Position numbers and translations under genes: made by a program
Shown here: in pieces, positions 36,850 through 47,844 of the stretch
How positions within the stretch are numbered: position 1 is the first letter of the stretch
How the letters are laid out: every line of letters starts with the position of its first letter
The notes under the pieces: model-generated
What the model was told of the DNA's origin: nothing
Database searches by the model: none
The model's input: only the letters and a program-made list of their open reading frames with translations
Assembly: GCA_036345935.2 (NCBI GenBank)
Contig: JADWOT020001131.1
Coordinates: 1-64,000, forward strand
DNA from: Taenia hydatigena
Taxonomy: Eukaryota; Platyhelminthes; Cestoda; Cyclophyllidea; Taeniidae
Reading direction: 5' to 3'
DNA length: 64,000 nucleotides

Positions 36850-37965
36850 AATCTAACTTCACCAGCAACACTGACAGTATGAAAAAGCACTATTAAATGA
36901 GGAAAAGCATCTCATGTTGAGCGCATGAATACTGCCGACACTCATAGCTGGTTAGAAGGGAAATAATTAATCTTCCAGAGAATGAGCCATTCATATCATG
37001 AGCATTTGTTTTCTAGAACGGATCCGTAGACCCGAAAAACAGCACAAGCAGCACAGCACCGAACATGCCTCCACGAGTAGAAGGACTTTTTACGCACGCA
37101 ACTAGTGAGATTTCGCGGCAGCACATTTCATGATTAGACCCGCTCTCGACCAATGGTAGGACAAATTTGCCAAGCGCATTCCATCTTCTTATGAATCAGA
37201 TCGTGACAGTGTAGTTACGAAACATAGGTGTTTCGCTGTGGATGTTTGATCACCGCCCTAAGACCATATCATGCCCATCAAATGATATTATAGACGCCAG
37301 TGATCGCACGAGGCGGTAGCCTATGGTTTCTATCACAACGTGAGGTTATGCTGCATCTCGCCGGGTTAGCTCGCGCACCGGTGAAGATTGTAATACATGT
37401 CGTGCCACTGATATATTTTATCGCGTTTTACCATTGTACAATTCTCTCCATTGCACCCCTGCCCTCAATCCATCTACTCCCTTTCCTATGTATTTGTGGC
37501 ATTACACACATTGAAACGCCTTTGCATTTCATTATCTTCGATCCCTTCTAATGCGTGGAATGGGTTATGCATGGTAATACATTCAATTAAGTGAAGCAAG
37601 TCGAATTGATGGTGTTGATGTTAAAGGCAACTGATTTGGTGGTCGTGGCGATGCCGCCATTGGCCGTGGCCTCACGATTATCTTTGGTATGGAATGCTGA
37701 TGCCAGCATTGCAGTGGCAAATGCACGAATAAGTGTGTTGTCATTACGCTTAGCACTGGCGTTTGGAGAATGGGAATAAAGGAAGTGCAAATGACGTGAT
37801 TTGGCAAGAATGAGAGAATGAGAGTTAGAGGAAAATGCTGTGTGTGTGTGTTTGGATAGTCACATAAAAAAGCAGAAGGTTTGGGTCAGTAAATGGGCAA
37901 ATGATGAATGAGAGATGGATGAGTAAGTAAGGGAGTAATATAGTATTGTGTATAGCCAGCAAAGT
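36850..37965 (-). repeat. inverted repeat 2, right arm
   Basis: Partner of 33740-34910 in opposite orientation. Read on the plus strand its outer end (37790-37960) is GA-rich, mirroring the CT-rich outer end of the left arm. It contains a short TG run (37839-37852). Confidence 0.8.
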
Positions 37966-37988
37966 ATTCTCCACTACGACTAAATTAA

Positions 37989-38240
37989 ATGCTCATTCTA
38001 TACCTCGTAAAGTGGTATGGTTTTGCTTTTAAAGTTACAGTGGCACGTAAGGTTATTTTTAATATAACAATGGCGTCTGATGGGTCTTTTAGCCATCACT
38101 GCAGAGCGTTTCTAAGTCTGAACTTGTTCTTTGAAAATAATGAGCATGAGTCCCAACAAAATTTAGCGGCAAGGGTATGCGTCTTGCCAAGATGCGATTT
38201 GACATCTGCCCCCCAGCGTTACAACGCAGATGATGCTTAA
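37989..38240 (+). CDS. candidate ORF next to the repeat, unknown
   Basis: An 83-codon frame ending in TAA. The later part (NNEHESQQNLAARVCVLPRC, then PQRYNADDA) has protein-like composition. No splice signals or family were recognised. A second frame at 38353-38595 downstream is of similar quality. Confidence 0.2.
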   Translation: MLILYLVKWYGFAFKVTVARKVIFNITMASDGSFSHHCRAFLSLNLFFENNEHESQQNLAARVCVLPRCDLTSAPQRYNADDA

Positions 38241-38688
38241 GATCAACGGTCTCACACTCCATTGACATGCACGGATGTAGCTTTTGCAAAGCCAATAGCA
38301 AAACTATGAGATTATTAACCTTCCTTTCCTAGCGTTGCACAGTTAGCGCTGAATGTTTAGAGCTACGCCAGGAAAAATATCATCTTATAAGGTGCAGTTA
38401 ACTGTTATTAGCCACGTGCAATCACTTCGCTTCTTCTCACTATATGTGGATAGTCCACACCAAGAAATGTGTCAAATTGGAGATAGGCCCTTTCGTAAAG
38501 GAGAGACCTCAACAACTTGTCTCTTCAATTTAGTTATTTGGAGTGCAATTAACAAGGTCCTCTCCCACCGTTACTACTCAGGGGTTGTAAAGTGACGAGA
38601 CGAGTCAAAGGAAATCAGGAAAGCTGGTCTGATTCGCTCATATTCTATGTGCACCATAATTATGGCACTAACATCTCCGATTACCGTG

Positions 38689-38961
38689 CTAGTCGATGTG
38701 TGAATTAGGGGTGGTGGTCGAGGTATCGTTGGTTATGCCAGATACTCGACCGCAAAATCCATTCATTAAGTTGATTTGGTCGAGAATTTCCCTTGGTGAG
38801 ATGTTCAATGTTGTGACCTCACTTCGTTTCATGTGAGGTAGAGTGGTGATAAATGAGCACTTTTCTGTATCTGAAGTCTCCTCAGATTTTGGCGAAGCTA
38901 AGAAATCTTTCCTGTATTTCCCAGCATTTGTCAACACTTTCATTACAGATGTTTTGAACAT
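38689..38961 (-). CDS. probable 3' coding exon, unknown product
   Basis: A minus-strand frame of 90 codons begins at ATG directly after a good acceptor (aatttcttagttacctag) and ends in TAG. It is strongly protein-like: KVLTNAGKYRKDFLASPKSE, ETSDTEKCSF, then NISPREILDQINLMNGFCG and a Ser/Thr-rich tail. The ATG could be a true start or simply the first codon of an internal exon. It lies downstream, in minus sense, of the Gln-rich exon at 39767-39928 and could belong to the same gene. No poly(A) signal was seen close by. Confidence 0.45.
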   Translation of the reverse strand: MFKTSVMKVLTNAGKYRKDFLASPKSEETSDTEKCSFITTLPHMKRSEVTTLNISPREILDQINLMNGFCGRVSGITNDTSTTTPNSHID

Positions 38962-39766
38962 CTAGGTAACTAAGAAATTCATTGGGTCGTCTAAGATTAG
39001 CCAGAGCAAAAACATGTCAAATGAACAACAAATGTTAAAAGTAGAACATCAGCTTTTTATAAAATAAGTCTACTTTTCCATTGAACCATCAATGCAGAAG
39101 CTGACATACAATAATGAATAACAAAGTCAACATTTTTGTGTTAGAGTTCGAAAAGTAAAATTGCTCCCTCAAGTGGAATGAAGAAGGATCCATATTACTC
39201 TTGGCCTCAAATTTTTACTACTAATTGAAAGGCCGTCATCGAGTGTGACTATACCATTGTACAGCAGCAAACAATCAGATGGCTAAAAGGAGGTAGGTAT
39301 TGGTGGCATTGAAGTCCATACTTGACGTTTTCCGCCCCAAAGCTTGTCTATATATGCAGTTTTAGAAGTTCAAATCGCTTTTTTGCTTCCTTTTATTTGC
39401 CCAAGGTTAAATAAAGCACTACCCTATTGCAGTTGACAAAGCGAACAACATTAGTGTTACATCTACACAGGCAAGTCATCGCTCACAATTATAATGAATG
39501 TCTCCTTGTTTCGAAAAAGATAGCATCCGCCGGTTTCCTTGCAACTTGAACGGGGTGTTGAGCAGCCACTGCTGTTGAGGGCAAAAGAAGATAATGCAAT
39601 AGGAAGATATTTTAAACATGAGCAAATAAAATGAGAAGCATAAACTCACCATATTAAAACTGCGGATTGATGCACACAGGTGGGTGGGTGGCTAAAATTG
39701 GTGCATGATGGTAAATGGCTATAAAGACATAATTTCCGCAGCAAAGGACGGCAAACGACAACTCAC

Positions 39767-39928
39767 CTGCGCTGTTATAGAGAGTGCCTGGCATTGTAAG
39801 TTGCACATTCCAACCCGGATAAAATTGGTTGTTCAGAAGTACTTTGGTAGCAAGATGTTGCTGTTGCTGCTGCAGCATGAGTTGATGTGAGTTGTGTTGA
39901 GCTACCATGTATGCATTTGACTGCATCA
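39767..39928 (-). CDS. glutamine-rich coding exon
   Basis: A 162-base minus-strand exon with acceptor atattcccttag and a strong donor gcgcag/gtgagttg. It reads QSNAYMVAQHNSHQLM, then LQQQQQHLATKVLLNNQFYP, then WNVQLTMPGTLYNSA. Gln/Asn-rich low-complexity sequence of this kind is typical of transcription and RNA-binding factors, but no domain is present to name one. A following segment (acceptor accaattttag near 39691) would end the protein with THPPVCINPQF and a TAA; a 10-base alternative exon with donor atatg/gtgagt would avoid the stop. The acceptor lies inside the inverted duplication 39900-40130. Confidence 0.5.
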
Positions 39929-40130
39929 CTAAGGGAATATTTTTTTGCGGCCTCGTAATTAACTCCTAGCGCAGTAATCGTGTTGCTGATGGCTAACCCA
40001 GCGTTGTCGATTATGGCAACAGCTGCAGGATTCGGCCATCAGCAACACGATTGCTGCGCTAGGAGCTAATTACGAGGTCGTAAGAAATAACCCCTTAGTG
40101 GTGTAGTCTAATGCATACATGTTGGCCATT
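39900..40130. repeat. imperfect palindrome (inverted duplication)
   Basis: Arms of about 95 bases around a 39-base loop (39995-40033). The inner 47 bases of each arm (39948-39994 and 40034-40080) differ at only about four positions. The outer parts, through the ccccttag/cccttag acceptor and gcatacatg, are more diverged. The left arm contains the real minus-strand acceptor and exon start of the Gln-rich exon. The right arm carries a mirrored, stop-containing version on the plus strand. Confidence 0.85.
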
Positions 40131-40134
40131 CGCA

Positions 40135-42670
40135 TATAGTAGAAGCATAATTTCCTTACCTAATCCTCAAACGAATGTGCTTACGGATTGTAGCGTCGGA
40201 AGACAATGGCCGAGGTCACTATCAAGTAAAGCAGTAACGACCATGGAGCAATTTATTTAGAAATTTGTGGTAAGCCGTGCAATATTATGACTTCCGAGGG
40301 AGATCACAGCTGGAGTCGAACTTGGGTTCGATGGTAACATGTAGCCGTTGTGTAGAGGCATCGATCCAGCTGTTTCCGTGTTTCTTTCGTAGGGTCCACT
40401 AGTAGTCGCTTTTAGCGGCAAATTATCTGAGTCCTATCAAAAGCAATCATCGTTTTTAAATACGACAAGGCAAGGATAGGTCATGGCCGTACTGCAGCTC
40501 AATTCCAAGTACTTAAGGCTACTGAGGAAATTCCATCTGCGAGATTCGACGGGTTAGGTTCTCTTGGGCCAAAAGAGTCCCCAGAGGCATAATTTTGTTT
40601 TCATTGGATGTAATTGTAAAATAAGGCGAGAATGACGTCAGTGGAAAAAGGAAAACATGAAAAGCACTTTCTAACTTCACGGCATCAGAACTTGCATAGC
40701 AGGCCCATTCATTCAGTAGTAGATTGGCTTGCCTATCTAATACCGATGAAATCTCATGACTTTTCCACACCAAAATTAGCTGCAACCTTAAAAATTGCCT
40801 TAGATGAGCTGACCTGGGAGCGCGCATTTAAATATCAAGAAGATAATAGTTTTCAAATGTGTCACTTCGCTGGGTGTGTACTGCCAACAAACTGGGGTGG
40901 ATAAAGAGGGGGTGGAGCACATTTCCCTCTTGATGGCTCTTTTGAAAGTACCGCTAATACGTCAACAAGCGAAGAAGATAGCTTAGCCAGTTCCGCACAC
41001 AGAAACAATAGAATTTGGCAAATTTTCGCATTTAGACACGGCCGCATATTAGTGCCATCTGTATTTGCGATGGTTACAAGACTGCTAAGTCTGCCATCAT
41101 GCAAACAACCTAACTTTAAATTCTTGCTTATCACTATCACTGTCAGGAAAGGGAATAATTTGGCAGCTACACGCAGAAACCGGGTGGTTTCATAAAAGAA
41201 TGAGCATACCATTTGACGAGGACACTATAGATGTAAAGCACTCACCGGAACTTCTGTCCTCCTGAACTTGAGACACAACACTAGAGTTGGAATTGGCTGA
41301 TTCCGCTGTACGATTTTATGCGTGCAGGAATACAGTACAATGAAAACTCAAGGCTGCGTGTCGCCCCAACACGAGATTCGGACCTTAGTGGTGCTGCTAC
41401 TACACAGCTTTGATATTTATACATCTCTTTAGTGTGTCCGTTGTCCATATGCTAAGCGCTTATTAGCTAATGGATGGATTGGAACTCCCGCTCTAATCCA
41501 TTATTGGTTGGGAGTGTTCAGTGAGAGAATGAGGCATCTGATTGGACAAGCCAATGAGGCTGCAAAGCTTTTGGGTCAGCGCTTCGTGCCTTGCGTTATG
41601 GATGAGCAAGTTAATTTTCTACATAACATTGGTCCAGTTAGTGTCAAAACTAGTGGTTTCTTATCACGTTTGTCATAAGCTTAAAAAGGCGACAAATATT
41701 ATTGTTGGTTTTATATGACTTTACTTAATAAATGGGTAATGGAATGTCCTTTGTGATGATTTGGCGTATAAACGCAGTCTACGATGGGTAAAACTCTTAA
41801 GTCAGCTGCTGAACTTGATAATGTATCCTTACGAAATCAGCGGAATGGCAATTGGTGTGACACTTATTTCATCCCTTAAAGCAAACAAATTCACATCCAC
41901 GTGAAGTTGACCTAAGAATTAGTAGGACAAAAGTGGCTCGGACCTTTTGTGGGATCGTTGATTCGGCTTCCAGCAGTGAAGTACAAATATGCATTATCTC
42001 GAGCAATTCTGGTTGATTTGAGGAAGCAAGTTAGCCTAAATATAGAAAGGGAAGTGTGAAAAGAATTAAACACAGTGATAAGTGATCACTGTTTGTAATA
42101 AACGCCTTATTTTCGCAAAAAATTCCAATGCGGATTGCAGGAACACACTCTTGGGATTTAGCCACATTAGATATTCCCTTCACACGATTTTTGTGAAAGC
42201 ATCTCGGTGTTCATCTTGTACGAAAGGCAGGGGTGCTTCCATCTGTGCATACACTCTACCATTTAAACTAGTCTAGGAGGACGTTGAACTTAAAATTACT
42301 TGAAGTTGCGGCAGTTCCTTGTCCAGCTTGAAGCGTCTAACATACCTTTGGGTTAGATGTAAGGATGCCATCTCGAGCCGAGATCAAAATACGCCTGGCA
42401 GGATCTATATGGTGATACCTTTTATGTAAGTTACTTCAAAAATTCAAAAAGCAGAATTTATTCTGCGACATGCATAAGCACTTGTGCGGAACTGATTTTC
42501 CTTTTTTGATAAGATGATTTAGGTAACGCCCAATAAAACCATAGAAATTAGACTCGTGATTCCACAAAAATTACCTCTATTGAAGAAACACTGTAAAAAA
42601 CTAGTTGATGAGACTTGTCAAAGTCAGTTGCTGACTAGTTCAATGCGCGTACTTTGATAAGATTTTGCCT
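40135..42670. other. overlapping ORFs, no firm gene
   Basis: Frames at 40519-40827 and 40862-41212 (minus) and 40632-40904 (plus) are all open. A plus-strand frame from about 40912 to 41191 includes a Ser/Glu-rich stretch (STANTSTSEEDSLASS) that looks coding but starts without ATG or a clear acceptor. Beyond 41.2 kb nothing stands out. Confidence 0.3.
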
Positions 42671-42674
42671 GCAG

Positions 42675-43217
42675 TCATAAGCTTACCGGTAACTCAGTTC
42701 GCACGCTTAACTGCACAGAAATTCTAGCTACGAAGCGATGATCACAATACCATACGGCGCTGTGGAAAACTAGATAAATGTTTGCAATGCTTTCTCCCCC
42801 ACCATTCCCCATCCTCGTCTCCCGCATCCAAATGGGATCCATGTAGATGGTCAAATAGTGCTGAATTGAGATCGCTGTTATACAATTAACCTGGAACATG
42901 CACCAATGGAATGAATCTGATGAAGGGCAAGAGTCACCAATCATAAGCGAATAGACTTTAATGAACTCGTTATGGAATGCTATCCAGTCGTAAATAGCAC
43001 ACATTTTGCCAAATTGAACTGATTTGTCACTTCATCCGAACAGACGAGTCATCACTGGCAAATAAGATAAACGTCCTTGCATTTTGAGGAAGACTGCGTG
43101 CGTCACTTCCTCTGTCCAATCACAGCAAAGACGAGCAGGAACGTACTGCCTTGCTTCGCACTCGCGAAAGACAGGGCAGCCAAAGTTGCTTTTAAGGCCA
43201 AACTTATTCGCAATCAT
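42675..43217 (-). pseudogene. long open frame with one internal TGA
   Basis: Two minus-strand frames (43217-43032 and 43004-42675) are in the same phase, separated only by the TGA at 43032-43034, giving about 180 codons with a single stop. Words include KFGLKSNFGCPVFRECEARQ and PIWMRETRMGNGGGES. No family was recognised and no intron removes the stop in frame. It may be a decayed coding exon or a chance long frame. Confidence 0.2.
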
Positions 43218-43864
43218 TATGTCCTGTTTCTGTATCCATGAATTTTGCTCCTAAAACAAGCCCTACTCTTCAAGTCTTAAGGGGAAATTAGACCGGTAAG
43301 ATATGCATCCGGGTTGAAATTAATTTTAGAAATTAGTCGTTCAAAGTGGAGTGATGAACACCTATGCCATGGCTACTTTTGTTTCAAAAAGCTATTACAT
43401 GGGTCCATACAGTATTCCCATTCAACCAGCGTTAATAAAAATTAATTTAGAATGCATAGTGGCTTTCCTGAACAAGAGGTCTGCGTGACAATTAGCAACA
43501 AATTCGGAACGCTACTTAGCCATGCAAGCCTTTTTCCAAGGCATACCATCCTGCATCCAAATCTAGGTTCCACCACTCGCTCCGTCGGGTAAGTATGAAG
43601 ATATTTTCTTTTATTACAAGGGAGGCGATGTTATGGCCATAAGTAATGGCAATTTGCATGAAATCCCTAACATCGGCTGTCTATAGACATAAAACTTTAG
43701 CTAGAGACTCGTCAGGATATTCCATGGAAAGCATTTAGTGTTAACAGAGGTGGGCTGAATTTGAGCTCTACCAAACTCCTGTGCTTTAATCTAACAAGGT
43801 AAAACTACATAATGATGGGAAACAATCTTGACCGTAGAGCTTATGGGCTACATAGAGGTGAAGT

Positions 43865-45630
43865 CTAGGGGGCGTTAGGGTTGAGTCAACATAGGAATTC
43901 GTGACCGCGCCTTACAACGTTCATAGCCGAGTTCGAGTATTTGGTCTCACATTTAGTGTGTCTAAGAGACAACCACCATCCATGTTTTTGAAGGGCTACG
44001 GTTAATTGTAGACTATTCATTAACGGTTCTATTTGACAGCAAACTTGTAAGCTCATCCGTCTGCTTCCGTCGAGTCAGTGAACGTTGATTGGCTTCTTTA
44101 GGATAAGCTGTACAGTCGCCAGCTTAAGTCAGAAACGAACTAAGCTTGACATCTGCTACTGCTTTTCAGTAAATAATGGCAAAGTAAAAGAACTAGCCAA
44201 ATGAATGACTCAGTTGCAATTTTTGTTGCTTTCATCATATTTAAGTCAAAATCAAGTCTGCCCTGCATGTTCTAGGTAAAATAATCCCCGCTGTCTACAC
44301 CAAGTTGAGGTGCATTTAAAGCTGTCACTTCAGTTTAAATTAGAATTTGCAATGGAACAATGCTGTCTTTAACTAAAATTCACGCAAAAGGATGCAGAAA
44401 TTAATGGCGGACGCTAGCGTCAGCACGTTGAAAGAAACACAAATTCTATCTATTATCAATGCTTTTAAAATTATAAACAATACACAATGTTTCTTAGCTG
44501 CGCCTAGGGAAAGCGAGGGCTTCACGAGATCCTTTAAATAATGAGATGCAAGTCATTGCAGCGCAGAGTTGACCTAAAGAATAACGCGGGGGAGGAAGAC
44601 AATTCTTGTATGAGTAGCCTATATTAAAGATAGGAAAAGATAACACTTATGATGAGGCACGGGTAGAATGCTAATCGGTATCCGAGAAGTTAAACAGATA
44701 TGCAGCCACTTAAACTTCATCTATTTCGTTCTAAGACTAATTTTGATAAGCTGCGCTTGCAATGCTTTTACATAACTAATCATAAAATGGAAAGTTGAGA
44801 TCGAAAGAAAGGTGGCTTTTATTGAAAAAGAAATGGGTGCGCCTTAAGATAGAAATAAGGGTAGAGTCCTACAACCCGACTTGAAATGTCCGTTTTCTGA
44901 TATCGATGCAGGGAGACCCGCCTTGGTACTCATTTGCATAACATTAGTACAGACAAATTGCAGAGCGGTAAAGTTTAAAGGAAATGTTTAGAAGCTGTTA
45001 TGCATCTGCATTGGCCTTTTTTATAGTTGAATAAATTCACACACAACAAAATCCATCATTGCCAGCTTAGAAGCATATAGAAATTTCGTCAAAATTTTGC
45101 CTCAACCTACACGATGGTACCTCTAAACACAATTTGTGTCGGTTCATCTAACATCAAAAAGGAATGTCATAAATTCACTCAACGATCTATTGATTGAGGC
45201 TAGCTATCTGTGAAAATTAATCGCTTTGTCTCCATGAAACAGGATAATATTAGCATTAGGGAAATATGCGGTTAGTATTTTATAGGACGCAACTCATTCA
45301 ATGGAAACTCTCATCCGAGACCGTTAAATACTTCGGAACTACAAGTTTTGTCAAAATTTAGTTTTTGGTGGGCGCCTGTGTCAACATCAACAGCACATGG
45401 AAGTGGTGCTCTTTTGGAGTGCATAGACTAAGCGCGCTCCGACTTTTACTTCAAACGAGGTCATCGGCACTAAAATGCAAGGACATCTGATATTTGAGGT
45501 GGATTGCGGTACACGTCAAGCCTAGCTGCAACACACTAAACGCATTTTTTATTCACGGCACTTGCGTGACACCTCTGGATAGCCTGCATCAGCTCTCTAT
45601 GCAGGTGTTCAAGAGTCAGGCGGCGCGCTA
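43865..45630 (+). repeat. tandem direct duplication, unit 1
   Basis: Matches 46140-47840 in the same orientation at an offset of 2.25-2.32 kb. Anchors: attcgtgaccgcgcc versus atttcgtgattgcgcc; catctgctactgctttt versus catctgcttctgctgtt with aaataatg after both; aatgagatgca; and ggcacttgcgtgacacctctgg versus ggcacttgtgtgacacctctgg. A translated stretch near 44393 (KLMADASVSTLKETQIL) aligns with KFVADTKIDAWSEVQTI of unit 2, so the unit may once have been coding. Confidence 0.65.
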
Positions 45631-46139
45631 AGTGGTCATCGCTGGTGGCCAACCTCGTGTTTTCCCTTGGAGTTTCAGAGGCATTTGAGACTTTATAAGG
45701 ATTAGTGCGACAATCACACTCAACCAGCATTAATTTGGCTATATAACTTTGACATTGGAAGTTGTGGTAATCTTTCTGACCGGGAGATCAGTGTTACGAA
45801 AGCGTGGCACGCTAGTAAAAAATGAACCCCATTCCAGCATGACTAGTTTTGCGTCCTAACCAATCCTCCACCATTCGTAACATCAATTAAATTTAGCAAA
45901 ATTATTTCGTTAATAACAATGAGATGGGTCTTAAAGTCAGAGGTGATGGCCATTTGCTTAACACTCTCAACATAAAAATCTGTAGTAGTTCGAGTTTAGC
46001 TAGAGTCGCATCTGGATGTCTCATGACAAATATTCACTGTTGGCATAGTTTAGATGTTATTGATTACTGACGACCAGCTGAGTCTTTATCCGACATTGCG
46101 GTAATAATCATGCCTGCAGTGATTTTGGACTATCCTCCT

Positions 46140-47840
46140 CAGGTCAGGGGGGTCGGGCCTAAGTCAAATTAGCAAATTTCGTGATTGCGCCTAATGACAC
46201 GCACACATTTAGTAAGTCTTGCGGACAGGCACGATTTTTGTCATTATTTATTAAGGTACAGTTTATTGTAACCTGTTTAATCACGATTAGGTACAGTTGC
46301 TTCCTTGCAAATGCATCCCTGTGCTTTTACTAATTTGACAAAACCCAAGTTGGTTTTTTAGATCAGCTAGACGATCGTCGGTTTAGACATGACATGGATT
46401 AAGCCTAGCATCTGCTTCTGCTGTTTGGCAAATAATGAAAAGGTAAAGGAACCAGTTGCTTGAATTGCGAATAATTGCGGTTTGATTGCTTTTGCTGTAT
46501 TTATGCGAAGACAATGACTGTTTTGAAAATGCTTAGGAACAGATGTGTAAGGTGGACATGTCAAAATATATTGCGCACAAATTTTACCTAAAAACTGCAA
46601 GTTGGGTATCTAAAGAGCAGCATGAATTCGCTGTCTGCATTGGATAGAGGTCTATTCAGAGCCGTGACTTAAAGTGCAACTAGATTTCATGAGTGGAGAT
46701 AGACACCAGATCTATGCTGTCTGCGAAATTTGTGGCGGACACAAAAATCGATGCGTGGTCAGAAGTACAGACTATATCCACTCTAGACATTGAAATCAAA
46801 ATGGAAAGCTTCTCCGCTGTAATTAGTGAATGCAAATGTTTAAAAGAACATCTTGACAATGAGATGCAGCTCACCATGACGTGAAGTTAACCTGAGGAAC
46901 AATATGAGGAAGAAATGAGAGTCTGTGGGCAGCATCTCCCACTTGGAGGTAAAAAGGACAACGCCTGTGATGGACACGAGCATAACGCTAGTCGGTATTC
47001 AAGTAGTCACGCAGCCGTGCGACGCAATGAGCCGCGTATGCTTCGCTATTATATTCACCTCAATGTATATGTTTGTGTTCTTTCCGTAAAGCTAATCGTG
47101 CCCTGCAGTGTAGATCTTGTTGGTAAATTATTCCTCACTGGAATAAAAATGGGTGAGCTTTAAAGGAGGGGTTGGTTTGGGATCATAATATGCCTCATAA
47201 AACGACTGTTTTCCAAAATCAACTTGGAGAAACCCGTCTTGATGCTCATTCACCAATTAGTAATTCGGCATACTCACAGAGCAACGGGGCCATATTTTTC
47301 ATTGCTAAACTAGGTAACTTACCAGGAACTCTATCGTTGCTGGAATAAAGGCCTCTAGGAGCTTCGTCCAGGATATAATCTGCAAAATATTATGCATCGG
47401 TTTGTCTAGTATCAGTAAAAAGGGCCATGAAATTTTGAGAATAAAGGTGCGCAGAGATATGCAAGCTTTGAACTGCAAGATAGTTTGCCTTGGTGAGACA
47501 GGGTAGCACTAGCCATAGGGGGAATTCGTAGCTAATGTTCATGGTCAGCGCAAGCCATTTGATGTGAACTCATTCAAAATTGGTGTTATTGCGCATTTCA
47601 TAACTGTAAGAAGCTGCTTTAGCACCCGTGGTCATCTATGCCACCATCAACAACGGTTCAAGGTAACGATCTCTTGAAATGCAAAGACGAAAAGTGCTTC
47701 AACCTCCATTTCGAATGAGCTTACCAGTATTTGATATTTGGGGCAAGTTGAGGTGCATATTAGGTGCTTCCGCAACTACGGCACTTGTGTGACACCTCTG
47801 GGTGACCTTAATCAGCTCCTATTTTAAAACGCGATCCACT
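46140..47840 (+). repeat. tandem direct duplication, unit 2
   Basis: Second unit of the duplication starting at 43865. It holds two consecutive open plus-strand frames, 46693-46884 (including DTKIDAWSEVQTIS and ISECKCLKEH) and 46915-47163. The first aligns with the translated segment of unit 1. Neither unit has a complete shared frame, so I call repeat rather than gene. Confidence 0.65.
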
Positions 47841-47844
47841 TCTC

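Noticed and set aside
40308..40373. tRNA-like region: 7-base complementary ends (agctgga/tccagct) and a gttcgactcc box on the minus strand
   Set aside because: The putative T arm overlaps the acceptor stem and the cloverleaf cannot form.
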